A stretch of DNA of 64,000 nucleotides, taken from positions 8,007,896 to 8,071,895 of the forward strand of contig CM076957.1 of the NCBI GenBank assembly GCA_039566865.1, in the 5' to 3' direction. The notes beneath the pieces were generated by a model. The model saw nothing but the letters and a program-made list of their open reading frames with translations. It made no database searches and was not told the origin of the DNA. Source of the DNA: Aurelia coerulea (Eukaryota; Cnidaria; Scyphozoa; Semaeostomeae; Ulmaridae). A program made the position numbers and the translations under genes. How positions within the stretch are numbered: the first letter of the stretch is position 1; each line of letters starts with the position of its first letter. Of the stretch, positions 42,964 to 54,487 are shown piece by piece.

Positions 42964-45359
42964 TGAGCGAAGGGAAAGATAAAATTTGGAGGGGTTGCCC
43001 TACAAAAAATCAATTGTTGAGAAAAAGTTTTGCCCGAGTTAATGCGGATTTCTGCCCGATTATGGCCGATTTTTGTAAATTTGTCCAACGGTTGGGGGCT
43101 ACAGCCCCCCAGCCCCCTTTCTCCTACGACTATGTTTACCCAGTAAAGCTGATATGAATCAAGAAGACGTTCCATTGTTTGATAACGTGCAGTACAATCA
43201 ATTGCCGCGAAGCAGCATAATATTCGCGCTACATGGTTTCGTAATAGATTCTGTTGGACTGTTTGTCTGTCTTTTCGTATTCAAACATTTTTGGAGATAA
43301 ATTGCAGTTATCAAATTATATCACTGCGGTTACCACAGACATGGGCAGTATGGAAAATATGATCATGATAACTTTTCGTTCGACAGCAATTTCGGGACTT
43401 TAGAGGATTCTTACATGAAGACTTTGCCTGGAAAAGTTGCTCTTGACAACAATCGTAAACATTGTGACAAAGTCTTTGTGAGTAAATACAATACGCAACA
43501 TTCCCAAACTATCGTTATTGTTGGTTATTAGTGCTAGTTATTAAGTGTTTACTAATTTCAGAATTGATAATGATCAGTAATGCATGATATACATCAAATG
43601 CGTGATGTGTAAGGAGAAATTTGCTCGATGCTTATATTGCAGCAAGCTTGGCAATAAAGCAAAAAGTTGGAATATATAAAAAAGCTTTAAAGCATAAAAA
43701 ACGATTGTTCTGGATGCTAAGAACTCCGCCCCATTGTAGATCACAATGTAAAACACATTCACTCTTCTGATTGGCTTGCTGATCAACGGAATAGGCGAAT
43801 ATCTTTTGGGCGAGCGTATATGAACAAATAAAGGACGATAACCCTGAAATTGCTACCACGCAGAATCCAACGATCTTAGACGGGAGTCTGGCTCTTCTGG
43901 AGAAACCCAGCCAGACTTACACTGGTAGTATCCCGAAGAAATGAACAACCCAAAAAATCTGGGTGGGCCAAGGCAATCCTAGGATACTCTCGAAGCAGCA
44001 ATGATATTGGCAAGCAATGCCAATCTATTTCTATTGTCACTAGCAATCACAAGTGAGAATAGAAAAAGTTTCTTTGGCCTGAAGAAAGTAAAAGCCTGAA
44101 AATTGAAGGGCTAGCTAAAAAAGAAGAGATTGAAAACTAAACTTGATCACTTGCACTAACTTAAAATTTGCTAGACTGAACTGGCAATGATGAGAAATTC
44201 CTATGGCAATACCAGTAGGCTCGGAAGTTTAACGGTATGTATAATTCCGAAGAAGCGAGGTTGAGAGCCAACGATTATGCAAAGAAACACATTGTGCTTA
44301 AAATGGATTATCAAAAATTTCTGTTAAGTACTTGTAAAGCAGATACTTATCTGTATTCTTAAAGAGACAAAATAGGGCCTATACTTATCTTTACGAAGTA
44401 ATAGCCGAGCAAACTTAATTAAAGGAATTACTGGCATCATTTGCTGGTGTGACAGTGTCATACATAGAATTACAACCACCAATGCTCTGGAACACGATCG
44501 CAACCGATTCGCATGTTGGAAACAATGTCAACAGTGCTTTTGCTTAAAGGGAATCTAAGCAAAACTAAGTGGTTCAAGCTACTCGAGGTCCAATCCTAGC
44601 CAATCAGATATCAGTATTTCTGGTTGACGCAGGTCAGTCACCCAAATATTGTGCGCCACATGTCATTGCATATGGTCTTTGCATTATTATTTTTATCAAA
44701 GGCTTATGTATGCTTTGATTCCCTTTAATATTCTTTAACATAGACGATGGCTTAGGGAAGGAAACACAAGAAGCATTTTTCGCACAGTAGAAATCCAGTT
44801 TTCAAAAACAAAGAGGGCAGCTTTAAGGATTCCTATAAGAGCATGCAGAATGCAGATAATACCAGAATGCCAGAGTGCCATATTACCAGAATGACTCGCA
44901 ACCCGACACAACTTTGCCTAGATAGCCGTGACTGAAATATTTCGCGATTAACGTTGCCTCACGTTACTTCATTCCAATGAAGAATAAAGCACTTAGGTCA
45001 GCTCAGGGTATTGATAGGAGCGTCCTCTCAAACTTTAACACATCTCAGGTACTCATTTTATAGGTTTTGTCAAGGTTAAAATTCTTCATTGGCACAGAGA
45101 AACACTATCTAAAAATATCCAATTCAAATCGAAGGTACATGCAAGCCATGAACAATGGATAGCCAAAGAAAGTATTCTGTGTCTGAGGCTTTCTTTGTTC
45201 CATTTATATATGGCTTATTTGCCATTGTACATTCATTTCATTCCAAATTAATTTACGGGAAGAAATGAGACTTTTGAAATTAGAGATGAATTATGTGTAG
45301 GAAGAGGAACTGCAACAAAACTGTGTTTAGAATTGCAGCCGCTCGGGGAACAGAAAGGA
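42964..45359. other. No gene recognised
   Basis: It contains a GC-rich hairpin GGGGGCTACAGCCCCCC at about 43094, of the type seen inside the hAT MITEs. Otherwise ordinary sequence up to the satellite array. Confidence 0.4.
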
Positions 45360-47953
45360 CAGTGATGAAAGCAAGCAGAAAGGAAGTTGTCAATGACATG
45401 ATGAAGGAGCAACAACAACAATGTTCATCTAACAATAGAGGCAGATTTAATTACGATAAGCATTACTATAAGAGCAAGCAGAACGGAGCGTGTGGCAAAT
45501 GCATGCTTGAGAAACAACAACAACAATATCAATCTAACAATAGAGACCGATTTAGTTACAATAAGAATTAATATAAGAGCAAGCAGAACGGACAGTGTGG
45601 CAAGTGCATGCTTGAGAAGCAACAACAACAATATCCATCTAACAATAGCAGCAGATTTGTTACAATAAGAATTAATATAAGAGCAAGCAGAACGGAGAGT
45701 GTGACAAGTGCATGCTTGAGAAGCAACAACAACAATATCGATCTAACAATAGCAGCAGATTTGTTACAATAAGAATTACTATAAGAGCAAGCAGAACGGA
45801 GAGTGTGACAAGTGCATGCTTGACAAGCAACAACAACAATATCGATCTAACAATAGCAGCAGATTTGTTACAATAAGAATTAATATAAGAGCAAGCAGAA
45901 CGAAGCGTGTGGCAAGTGCATGCTTGAGAAGCAACAACAATAATATCGATCTAACAATAGCAGCAGATTTGTTACAATAAGAATTACTATAAGAGCAAGC
46001 AGAACGGAGAGTGTGGCAAGTGCATGCTTGAGAAACAACAACAACAATATCGATCTAACAATAGCAGCAGATTTAGTTACAATAAGAATTAATATAAGAG
46101 CAAGCAAATCGGAGAGTGTGACAAGTGCATGCTTGAGAAACAACAACAAAAATATCGATCTAACAATAGCAGCAGATTTAGTTACAATAAGAATTAATAT
46201 AAGAGCAAACAAAACGGAGCGTGTGGCAAGTGTATGCTGGAGAAGCAACAACAACAATATCGATCTAACAATAGAGGCAGATTTAGTTACAATAAGAATT
46301 AATATAAGAGCAAGCAGAACGGAGCGTGTGGCAAGTGCATGCTTGAGAAACAACAACAAAAATATCGATCTAACAATAGAGGCAGATTTAGTTACAATAA
46401 GAATTAATATAAGAGCAAGCAGAACGGAGAGTGTGACAAGTGCATGCTGGAGAAGCAACAACAAAAATATCGATCTAACAATAGCAGCAGATTTACTTAC
46501 AATAAGAATTAATATAAGAGCAAGCAGAACGGAGAGTGTAGCAAGTGCAGACTGGAGAAGCAACAACAACAATATCGATCTAACAATAGAGGCAGATTTA
46601 GTTGCAATAAGAATTAATATAAGAGCAAACAAAACGGAGAGTGTAGCAAGTGCAGACTGGAGAAGCAACAACAACAATATCGATCTAACAATAGCAGCAG
46701 ATTTACTTACAATAAGAATTAATATAAGAGCAAGCAGAACGGAGAGTGTAGCAAGTGCAGACTGGAGAAGCAACAACAACAATATCGATCTAACAATAGA
46801 GGCAGATTTAGTTACAATAAGAATTAATATAAGAGCAAACAAAATGGAGAGTGTAGCAAGTGCAGACTGGAGAAGCAACAACAACAATATCGATCTAACA
46901 ATAGAGGCAGATTTAGTTGCAATAAGAATTGATATAAAAGCAAGCAGAACGGAGAGTGTGACAAGTGCAGACTGGAGAAGCAACAACAACAATATCGATC
47001 TAACAATAGCAGCAGATTTAGTTACAATAAGAATTACTATAAGAGCAAACAAAACGGAGAGTGTAGCAAGTGCAGACTGGAGAAGCAACAACAACAATAT
47101 CGATCTAACAATAGAGGCAGATTTACTTACAATAAGAATTAATATAAGAGCAAGCAGAACGGAGAGTGTAGCAAGTGCAGACTGGAGAAGCAACAACAAC
47201 AATATCGATCTAACAATAGAGGCAGATTTAGTTGCAATAAGAATTAATATAAGAGCAAGCAGAACGGAGAGTGTAGCAAGTGCAGACTGGAGAAGCAACA
47301 ACAACAATATCGATCTAACAATAGCAGCAGATTTACTTACAATAAGAATTAATATAAGAGCAAGCAGAACGGAGAGTGTAGCAAGTGCAGACTGGAGAAG
47401 CAACAACAACAATATCGATCTAACAATAGAGGCAGATTTAGTTACAATAAGAATTAATATAAGAGCAAACAAAATGGAGAGTGTAGCAAGTGCAGACTGG
47501 AGAAGCAACAACAACAATATCGATCTAACAATAGAGGCAGATTTAGTTGCAATAAGAATTGATATAAAAGCAAGCAGAACGGAGAGTGTGACAAGTGCAT
47601 GCTTGAGAAGCAACAACAACAATATCGATCTAACAATAGAGGCAGATTTGTTACAATATGAATTAATATAAGAGCAAGCAGAACCGAGAGTGTGACAAGT
47701 GCAGACTGGAGAAGCAACAACAACAATATCGATCTAACAATAGAGGCAGATTTAGTTGCAATAAGAATTAATATAAGAGCAAACAAAACGGAGAGTGTAG
47801 CAAGTGCAGACTGGAGAAGCAACAACAACAATATCGATCTAACAATAGAGGCAGATTTACTTACAATAAGAATTAATATAAGAGCAAGCAGAACGGAGAG
47901 TGTAGCAAGTGCAGACTGGAGAAGCAACAACAACAATATCGATCTAACAATAG
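45360..47953. repeat. 105-bp satellite array, left block
   Basis: Unit landmarks in order are GCAAGTGC, GGAGAAGCAACAACAACA, ATATCGATCTAACAATAG, GCAGATTTAGTTACAATAAG, AATTAATATAAGAGCAAGCA and GAACGGAGAGTGT. Most units are 105 bp; those with GATTTGTTAC in place of GATTTAGTTAC are 104 bp. The first units (45360-45570) are the most diverged. Because 105 is a multiple of three, long open frames run on both strands (46013-47671 plus, 45880-47622 minus); they are not taken as genes. From about 46540 on, blocks of six units repeat with a 630-bp period (compare 46838 and 47468). Confidence 0.95.
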
Positions 47954-47954
47954 C

Positions 47955-50387
47955 ATCAACCTTCTGAATTATAACTCTAGTACACCTATCACAAATTATG
48001 TTAATTTCCTTTTCTCAAAACAATTCCTACCATACATCATTCATCCATCTAGAGTATCTGCACATTCTTCTTCTCTTATTGACAATATTTTCTCAAACAT
48101 CACAGATAATGAAACCATAAGTGGCAATATTTTGACGCAAATAACAGATCATTTCCCTCAATTTTTAATTGTCAAACATGCTGGCATCACCTATAAGAAT
48201 CTGTCATATTTCCAACATGATTTTTCTCACTTCAATGAAGAAAATCTCCTAAATGATTTTGCAAACCTTGACATTTCATATTTAAATGACAGTGCTTCAG
48301 ATGTAAATGTAAAGTTCAATAGACTCCTATCCAGCCTTGATGAATTGGTCAAAACCCATGCTCCCTTGAGAAAACTTACAAAGAAAGACATAAAGTTCAG
48401 GAACAAACCATGGATAAATGGCAAGATTCAAAAAATGATGCGCATCAGAGATCAGATACTCAAAAAGCTTAAAAAGAACAACAACCAAGCTCTTATCGAT
48501 CTTTACAAAAAGTTTAGAAATCGGGTTTCGGTCTCCTTGAATGAAAGTAAGGCTAGCTACTTCTATAACTACTTTCAAAAGAACAGTAACAACATGAAAC
48601 AATTATGGTCAGGAATCAAATCAGTTATTGATGTCAAAAAATCAAGTAATATAAATGTGATAAATAAGCTTAAGGACTCAAATAGTAACATTACATCAGA
48701 TCCCGTGGTCATTGGAAACGTATTCAATAAATTCTTTGTTAATGTTTCTCATGATATCACCAAAAATATACCAAGATCCAACAAGTCCCCAGTGGATTCC
48801 ATGGGGGACAGAGTTGGAAATTCTTTTTTCATTGCCCCTTCAGTTCCCTTTGAAATATCTGATATAATATCTGCCCTAAAATCTGGAAAATCTCTTGGTC
48901 CAAACAGCATTCCCATGAAGATTTTAAAATGTCTTTCCCCATTGATCTCCTCTCCACTTTCTCAAATCATAAATGAATCATTTCAATCTGGAATATTCCC
49001 TGACAAGATGAAGTTGGCTAAAGTAATCCCACTTTTTAAGAAAGGCTGTCCACTAACAGCACCAAATTATAGACCCATTTCTCTTCTCTCTGTCTTCAGC
49101 AAAATTACAGAAAAGGTCATGTATGAACGTCTCTATAAATTCCTAGAAAAGCATGAAATCTTATATTCATTACAATTTGGTTTTCGGGCTAGCCATTCCA
49201 TTAGCCATGCACTGGTTAGTCTAACAGAAGCAATCAAAAGTTCATTAGACAATAGAAAATTTGGTTGTGGAATATTTATAGATTTGCAAAAGGCTTTCGA
49301 CACAGTGAATCATGATATTCTTTCAATGAAACTAGAACATTATGGAATTAGAGGAACTGCTCAAGATTGGTTTAAATCGTATCTTTCAGACAGGAAACAG
49401 TATGTTTCAATAAATGGATCTAATTCCAGCTATCTCAATGTTACCTGTGGGGTTCCACAGGGTTCTGTTCTTGGTCCTCTCCTCTTCTTAATTTACATTA
49501 ATGATTTACCTCTTGCATCTTCAAAACTCGCCTTTTACTTATTTGCTGATGATACTAACATCTATTATGAAGCTGAAAGTCTTGCTCAATTGCAGAATGT
49601 GGTTAACAAGGAATTGAAAAAAGTGAAAATGTGGCTTGATGTCAACAAGCTGTCACTCAATATTGATAAAACCAATTTTATAATTTTTAAGTCTCCTCAA
49701 CATTCTTCTCATGAAACTGTCAGCATCAAAATTGGAAACCTTCCTGTAAAGCAGACTTGTTATGTCAAATTTCTTGGTGTTCTTTTGGACGAAAACCTGT
49801 CATGGAAATATCACCTAACTGAGCTGTCTAAAAAACTTGCTAGGACTTGTGGTATGTTTTTCAAAGTGAGACATTTCCTACCCATCAATGTTTTGATCTG
49901 TCTTTATAATTCTTTATTTTCACCTTTCCTGCAATATGGAATTTTGGTTTGGGGTCTCACCTACGAGACATATATCAATCCAGTATTCTTGTTGCAGAAA
50001 AGAGTTGTTAAAGCAATTTCATTTGCAAATTTTACTTCACCTTCTACACCTATTTTTTCTGACTTAAAGATTTTAAAATTGCATGATCTCTTCCAACTGA
50101 AACTGCTTAGTTTTGTATATGATTGTGTGAATAGGATCTCTCCTTCTTGTTTTCATTCTTTCTTTGACTTAGTTGAATCCGTTCATCGATATGGTACACG
50201 GCAAGTCACCAAAAATGATATTTTCCTAACCCAAAAAAATACCCTGCAATATGGTATCAGGTCAGTGCGCTATTGCGGAGCTAAATGCTGGAATGACATT
50301 CCTGTGGATATAAAGAAATCACCCTCTGCTAATATTTTTCGACGAAAACTCAAAGCCTTCCTCTTTCAAAACCACTACCAAAGTTGA
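47955..50387 (+). CDS. LINE ORF2-like protein: endonuclease end plus reverse transcriptase
   Basis: The frame is open from the insertion junction, so the first Met (48132) is internal and the native start is lost. Before it, SSSLIDNIFSN and then ITDHFPQFLIV match the last motifs of the AP-like endonuclease. Counting from 48132: linker to about residue 300, FKKGCPLTAPNYRPISLLSV (about 300-320), FIDLQKAFDTVNHD (about 380, motif A), GVPQGSVLGPLLF (about 438, motif B), FADDTNIYYE with the catalytic Asp pair (about 470, motif C), VKFLGVLLDENLSWKYHL (thumb), and an end with WNDIPVDIKKSPS. No stop or frameshift interrupts it. It could still encode an active RT domain but lacks a complete endonuclease, so it is unlikely to move by itself. 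Confidence 0.9.
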   Translation: MNLLNYNSSTPITNYVNFLFSKQFLPYIIHPSRVSAHSSSLIDNIFSNITDNETISGNILTQITDHFPQFLIVKHAGITYKNLSYFQHDFSHFNEENLLNDFANLDISYLNDSASDVNVKFNRLLSSLDELVKTHAPLRKLTKKDIKFRNKPWINGKIQKMMRIRDQILKKLKKNNNQALIDLYKKFRNRVSVSLNESKASYFYNYFQKNSNNMKQLWSGIKSVIDVKKSSNINVINKLKDSNSNITSDPVVIGNVFNKFFVNVSHDITKNIPRSNKSPVDSMGDRVGNSFFIAPSVPFEISDIISALKSGKSLGPNSIPMKILKCLSPLISSPLSQIINESFQSGIFPDKMKLAKVIPLFKKGCPLTAPNYRPISLLSVFSKITEKVMYERLYKFLEKHEILYSLQFGFRASHSISHALVSLTEAIKSSLDNRKFGCGIFIDLQKAFDTVNHDILSMKLEHYGIRGTAQDWFKSYLSDRKQYVSINGSNSSYLNVTCGVPQGSVLGPLLFLIYINDLPLASSKLAFYLFADDTNIYYEAESLAQLQNVVNKELKKVKMWLDVNKLSLNIDKTNFIIFKSPQHSSHETVSIKIGNLPVKQTCYVKFLGVLLDENLSWKYHLTELSKKLARTCGMFFKVRHFLPINVLICLYNSLFSPFLQYGILVWGLTYETYINPVFLLQKRVVKAISFANFTSPSTPIFSDLKILKLHDLFQLKLLSFVYDCVNRISPSCFHSFFDLVESVHRYGTRQVTKNDIFLTQKNTLQYGIRSVRYCGAKCWNDIPVDIKKSPSANIFRRKLKAFLFQNHYQS

Positions 50388-50707
50388 TTGTAAACTTATT
50401 GATATAGAAAGTCACCATCAGCCCATAGTTTCTTTTATGCCTAAAATAATCAAATTTGTATGAGAAATTTTAGAAACGGGGGGTGCTCTCTCCTCGATTA
50501 GTTTAACTACTGAGAGAGCTCCTCCTTTAAGTAATTCCCCCCATGCAATTTATCTTATTCTTTGTTCGGTATTCGTATGTTGTATTAATTTTAGGTGCAT
50601 TATTGTTTATATTGTAGTTTAGTTAATTGTTTGTATTAATTGGTTTTGTTATGATAAATTGTATGTGGAGAATTTAAAATATGAAACTGAACTGAACTGA
50701 ACTGAAC
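50388..50707 (+). other. LINE 3' UTR
   Basis: It contains GAGAGAGCTCCTCCTTTAAG with a complementary-looking partner just upstream (GGTGCTCTCTCCTC), possibly a small hairpin recognised by the RT, then the ACTGA repeat tail. No poly-A. Confidence 0.6.
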
Positions 50708-51029
50708 TGATTTACTTACAATAAGAATTAATATAAGAGCAAGCAGAACGGAGAGTGTAGCAAGTGCAGACTGGAGAAGCAACAACAACAATATCGATCT
50801 AACAATAGAGGCAGATTTAGTTACAATAAGAATTAATATAAGAGCAAACAAAATGGAGAGTGTAGCAAGTGCAGACTGGAGAAGCAACAACAACAATATC
50901 GATCTAACAATAGAGGCAGATTTAGTTGCAATAAGAATTGATATAAAAGCAAGCAGAACGGAGAGTGTGACAAGTGCATGCTTGAGAAGCAACAACAACA
51001 ATATCGATCTAACAATAGAGGCAGATTTG

Positions 51030-52490
51030 TTACAATATGAATTAATATAAGAGCAAGCAGAACCGAGAGTGTGACAAGTGCATGCTGGAGAAGCAACAAC
51101 AAAAATATCGATCTAATAATAGCAGGAGATTTGTTACAATAAGAATTAATATAAGAGCAAGCAGAACGGAGCGTGTGGCAAGTGCATGCTTGAGAAGCAA
51201 CAACAAAAATATCGATCTAACAATAGCAGCAGATTTACTTACAATAAGAATTAATATAAGAGCAAACAAAACGGAGAGTGTAGCAAGTGCAGACTGGAGA
51301 AGCAACAACAACAATATCGATCTAACAATAGAGGCAGATTTAGTTACAATAAGAATCAATATAAGAGCAAGCAGAACGGAGAGTGTGGCAAGTGCATGCT
51401 TGAGAAACAACAACAACAATATCGATATAACAATAGAGGTAGATTTGTTACAATAAGAATTACTATAAGGGCAAGCAGAACGGAGAGTGTGACAAGTGCA
51501 TGCTGGAAAAGCAACAACAAAAATATCGATCTAACAATAGCAGCGGATTTGTTACAATAAGAATTAATATAAGAGCAAGCAGAACGGAGCGTGGGCAAGT
51601 GCATGCTTGAGAAGCAACAACAACAATATCGATCTAACAATAGAGGCAGATTTAGTTGCAATAAGAATTGATATAAGAGCAAGCAGAACGGAGAGTGTGA
51701 CAAGTGCATGCTTGAGAAGCAACAACAACAATATCGATCTAACAATAGAGGCAGATTTGTTACAATATGAATTAATATAAGAGCAAGCAGAACCGAGAGT
51801 GTGACAAGTGCATGCTGGAGAAGCAACAACAAAAATATCGATCTAATAATAGCAGGAGATTTGTTACAATAAGAATTAATATAAGAGCAAGCAGAACGGA
51901 GCGTGTGGCAAGTGCATGCTTGAGAAGCAACAACAAAAATATCGATCTAACAATAGCAGCAGATTTACTTACAATAAGAATTAATATAAGAGCAAACAAA
52001 ACGGAGAGTGTAGCAAGTGCAGACTGGAGAAGCAACAACAACAATATCGATCTAACAATAGAGGCAGATTTAGTTACAATAAGAATTAATATAAGAGCAA
52101 GCAGAACGGAGAGTGTGGCAAGTGCATGCTTGAGAAACAACAACAACAATATCGATATAACAATAGAGGCAGATTTGTTACAATAAGAATTACTATAAGG
52201 GCAAGCAGAACGGAGAGTGTGACAAGTGCATGCTGGAAAAGCAACAACAAAAATATCGATCTAACAATAGCAGCGGATTTGTTACAATAAGAATTAATAT
52301 AAGAGCAAGCAGAACGGAGCGTGGGCAAGTGCATGCTTGAGAAGCAACAACAACAATATCGATCTAACAATAGAGGCAGATTTAGTTGCAATAAGAATTG
52401 ATATAAGAGCAAGCAGAATGGAGAGTGTGACAAGTGCATGCTTGAGAAGCAACAACAACAATATCGATCTAACAATAGAGGCAGATTTAG
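51030..52490. repeat. Higher-order repeat of seven units, period 730 bp
   Basis: 51030-51760 and 51760-52490 are almost identical, including private markers CTAATAATAGCAGGAG (51111 and 51841), ATCGATATAACAATAG (51421 and 52151) and GAGCGTGGGCAAG (51588 and 52318). Parts of the same seven-unit order recur at 53390-53900, 55640-56190 and 59300-59940. Confidence 0.85.
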
Positions 52491-52693
52491 TTACAATAAG
52501 AAATAATATAAAAGCAATTAGAACTGAGATTGTAGCAAGTGTATGCTGGAGAAGCAACAACAACAATATCGATCTAACAATAGAGGCAGATTTAGTTACA
52601 ATAAGAATTAATATAAGAGCAAGCAGAACGGAGAGTGTAGCAAGTGCATGCTTGAGAAGCAACAACAACAATATCGATCTAATAATATAGGCA

Positions 52694-52955
52694 AAAATTG
52701 ACAAAACAACAACAACAACAGCAAGAAGGACGAAACTTAAACGTTTTATGAAGAACCGGAAGGACCTTATATGGACATAAATTCTTGTAATTAAATTGTT
52801 TGACTATAAATATAGGTTGACTTCTTAAAATTATCCAGTTGCTCTGAAGATGCCCTTGTGGGCGAAACGTCAGCACTGGAAAAGAAAAAGCGCAAAAGAC
52901 CAAACAGATGCCTGTTTCTTTGAGTAGTTAGGCCCTCTTCTAACCGTACACTATA
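52694..52955 (+). mobile_element. 262-bp hammerhead-bearing insertion, copy 1
   Basis: Non-satellite sequence from AAAATTGACAAAAC to CCGTACACTATA splits a unit. It is flanked by a 14-bp duplication of unit sequence (TAACAATAGAGGCA, one or two changes on the left in this copy). The size and target duplication fit a short retroposed fragment of a Penelope-like element. Its ribozyme is annotated separately. Confidence 0.8.
52835..52879 (+). ncRNA. Small type-I hammerhead ribozyme, copy 1
   Basis: Stem I is CCAGTTGCT paired with AGCACTGG (8 bp with one bulged T). The core CTGAAGA is followed by one extra base, stem II GCCC/GGGC with loop TTGT, then GAAACGTC. Stem III is just A-U around CG. Predicted cleavage is after the C of GTC at 52871. 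Such variants, associated with Penelope-like elements, are known to cleave best as dimers. All conserved core bases are present. Confidence 0.75.
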
Positions 52956-54225
52956 TAACAATAGAGGCAGATTTAGTTACAATAAGAATTAATATAAGAG
53001 CAAGCAAAACGGAGAGTGTGGCAAGTGCAGACTGGAGAAGCAACAACAAAAATATCGATCTAACAATAGAGGCAGATTTGTTACAATAAGAATTACTATA
53101 AGAGCAAGCAGAACGGAGAGTGTGACAAGTGCCTGCTTGAGAAACAACAACAAAAATATCGATCTAACAATAGCAGCAGATTTAGTTACAATAAGAATTA
53201 ATATAAGAGCAAACAAAACGGAGAGTGCAGCAACTTCAAACTGGAGAAACAACAACAACAATATCGATCTAACAATAGCAGCAGATTTAGTTACAATAAG
53301 AATTAATATAAGAGCAAACAAAACGGAGAGTGTGGCAAGTGCATGCTTGAGAAGCAACAACAAAAATATCGATCTAACAATAGCAGCAGATTTACTTACA
53401 ATAAGAATTAATATAAGAGCAAACAAAACGGAGAGTGTAGCAAGTGCAGACTGGAGAAGCAACAACAACAATATCGATCTAACAATAGAGGCAGATTTAG
53501 TTACAATAAGAATTAATATAAGAGCAAGCAGAACGGAGAGTGTGGCAAGTGCATGCTTGAGAAACAACAACAACAATATCGATATAACAATAGAGGCAGA
53601 TTTGTTACAATAAGAATTACTATAAGGGCAAGCAGAACGGAGAGTGTGACAAGTGCATGCTGGAAAAGCAACAACAAAAATATCGATCTAACAATAGCAG
53701 CGGAATTGTTACAATAAGAATTAATATAAGAGCAAGCAGAACGGAGCGTGGGCAAGTGCATGCTTGAGAAGCAACAACAACAATATCGATCTAACAATAG
53801 AGGCAGATTTAGTTGCAATAAGAATTGATATAAGAGCAAGCAGAACGGAGAGTGTGACAAGTGCATGCTTGAGAAGCAACAACAACAATATCGATCTAAC
53901 AATAGAGGCAGATTTAGTTACAATAAGAAATAATATAAAAGCAATTAGAACTGAGATTGTAGCAAGTGTATGCTGGAGAAGCAACAACAACAATATCGAT
54001 CTAACAATAGAGGCAGATTTAGTTACAATAAGAATTCATATAAGAGCAAGCAGAACTGAGATTGTAGCAAGTGCATGCTGAAGAAGCAACAACAACAACA
54101 TCGATCTAACAATAGAGGCATATTTAGTTACAATAAGAATTAATATAAGAGCAAGCAGAACGGAGAGTGTAGCAAGTGCATGCTTGAGAAGCAACAACAA
54201 CAATATCGATCTAACAATAGAGGCA

Positions 54226-54487
54226 AAAATTGACAAAACAACAACAACAACAGCAAGAAGGACGAAACTTAAACGTTTTATGAAGAACCGGAAGGACCTT
54301 ATATGGACATAAATTCTTGTAATTAAATTGTTTGACTATAAATATAGGTTGACTTCTTAAAATTATCCAGTTGCTCTGAAGATGCCCTTGTGGGCGAAAC
54401 GTCAGCACTGGAAAAGAAAAAGCGCAAAAGACCAAACAGATGCCTGTTTCTTTGAGTAGTTAGGACCTCTTCTAACCGTACACTATG
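54226..54487 (+). mobile_element. 262-bp hammerhead-bearing insertion, copy 2
   Basis: Same length and ends as copy 1, with the flanking duplication TAACAATAGAGGCA at 54212-54225 and TAACAACAGAGGCA at 54488-54501. The identical insertion point within the unit shows that it was copied with the array rather than inserted anew. Confidence 0.8.
54367..54411 (+). ncRNA. Small type-I hammerhead ribozyme, copy 2
   Basis: Identical over all 45 bases to copy 1. Predicted cleavage is after 54403. Confidence 0.75.

Larger units (their letters stand above)
47954..50707 (+). mobile_element. CR1/jockey-like LINE inserted in the satellite array
   Basis: The satellite breaks after AACAATAGCA and resumes at GATTTACTTAC, so the insertion replaced about three bases and left no target duplication. 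The element is truncated in the endonuclease domain and ends in repeated ACTGA units (about 50684-50708), a microsatellite-type tail usual in CR1-like elements. It is a different family from the poly-A LINE at 15.4 kb. It is not repeated elsewhere in the array, so it arrived after most of the amplification. Confidence 0.9.

Noticed and set aside
45880..47671. Giant open frames on both strands of the satellite (552 and 580 codons) and their many shorter relatives to 60.0 kb
   Set aside because: They follow from a stop-free 105-bp unit. Frames are lost at every 104-bp unit, and both strands are equally open, so no protein gene is called.
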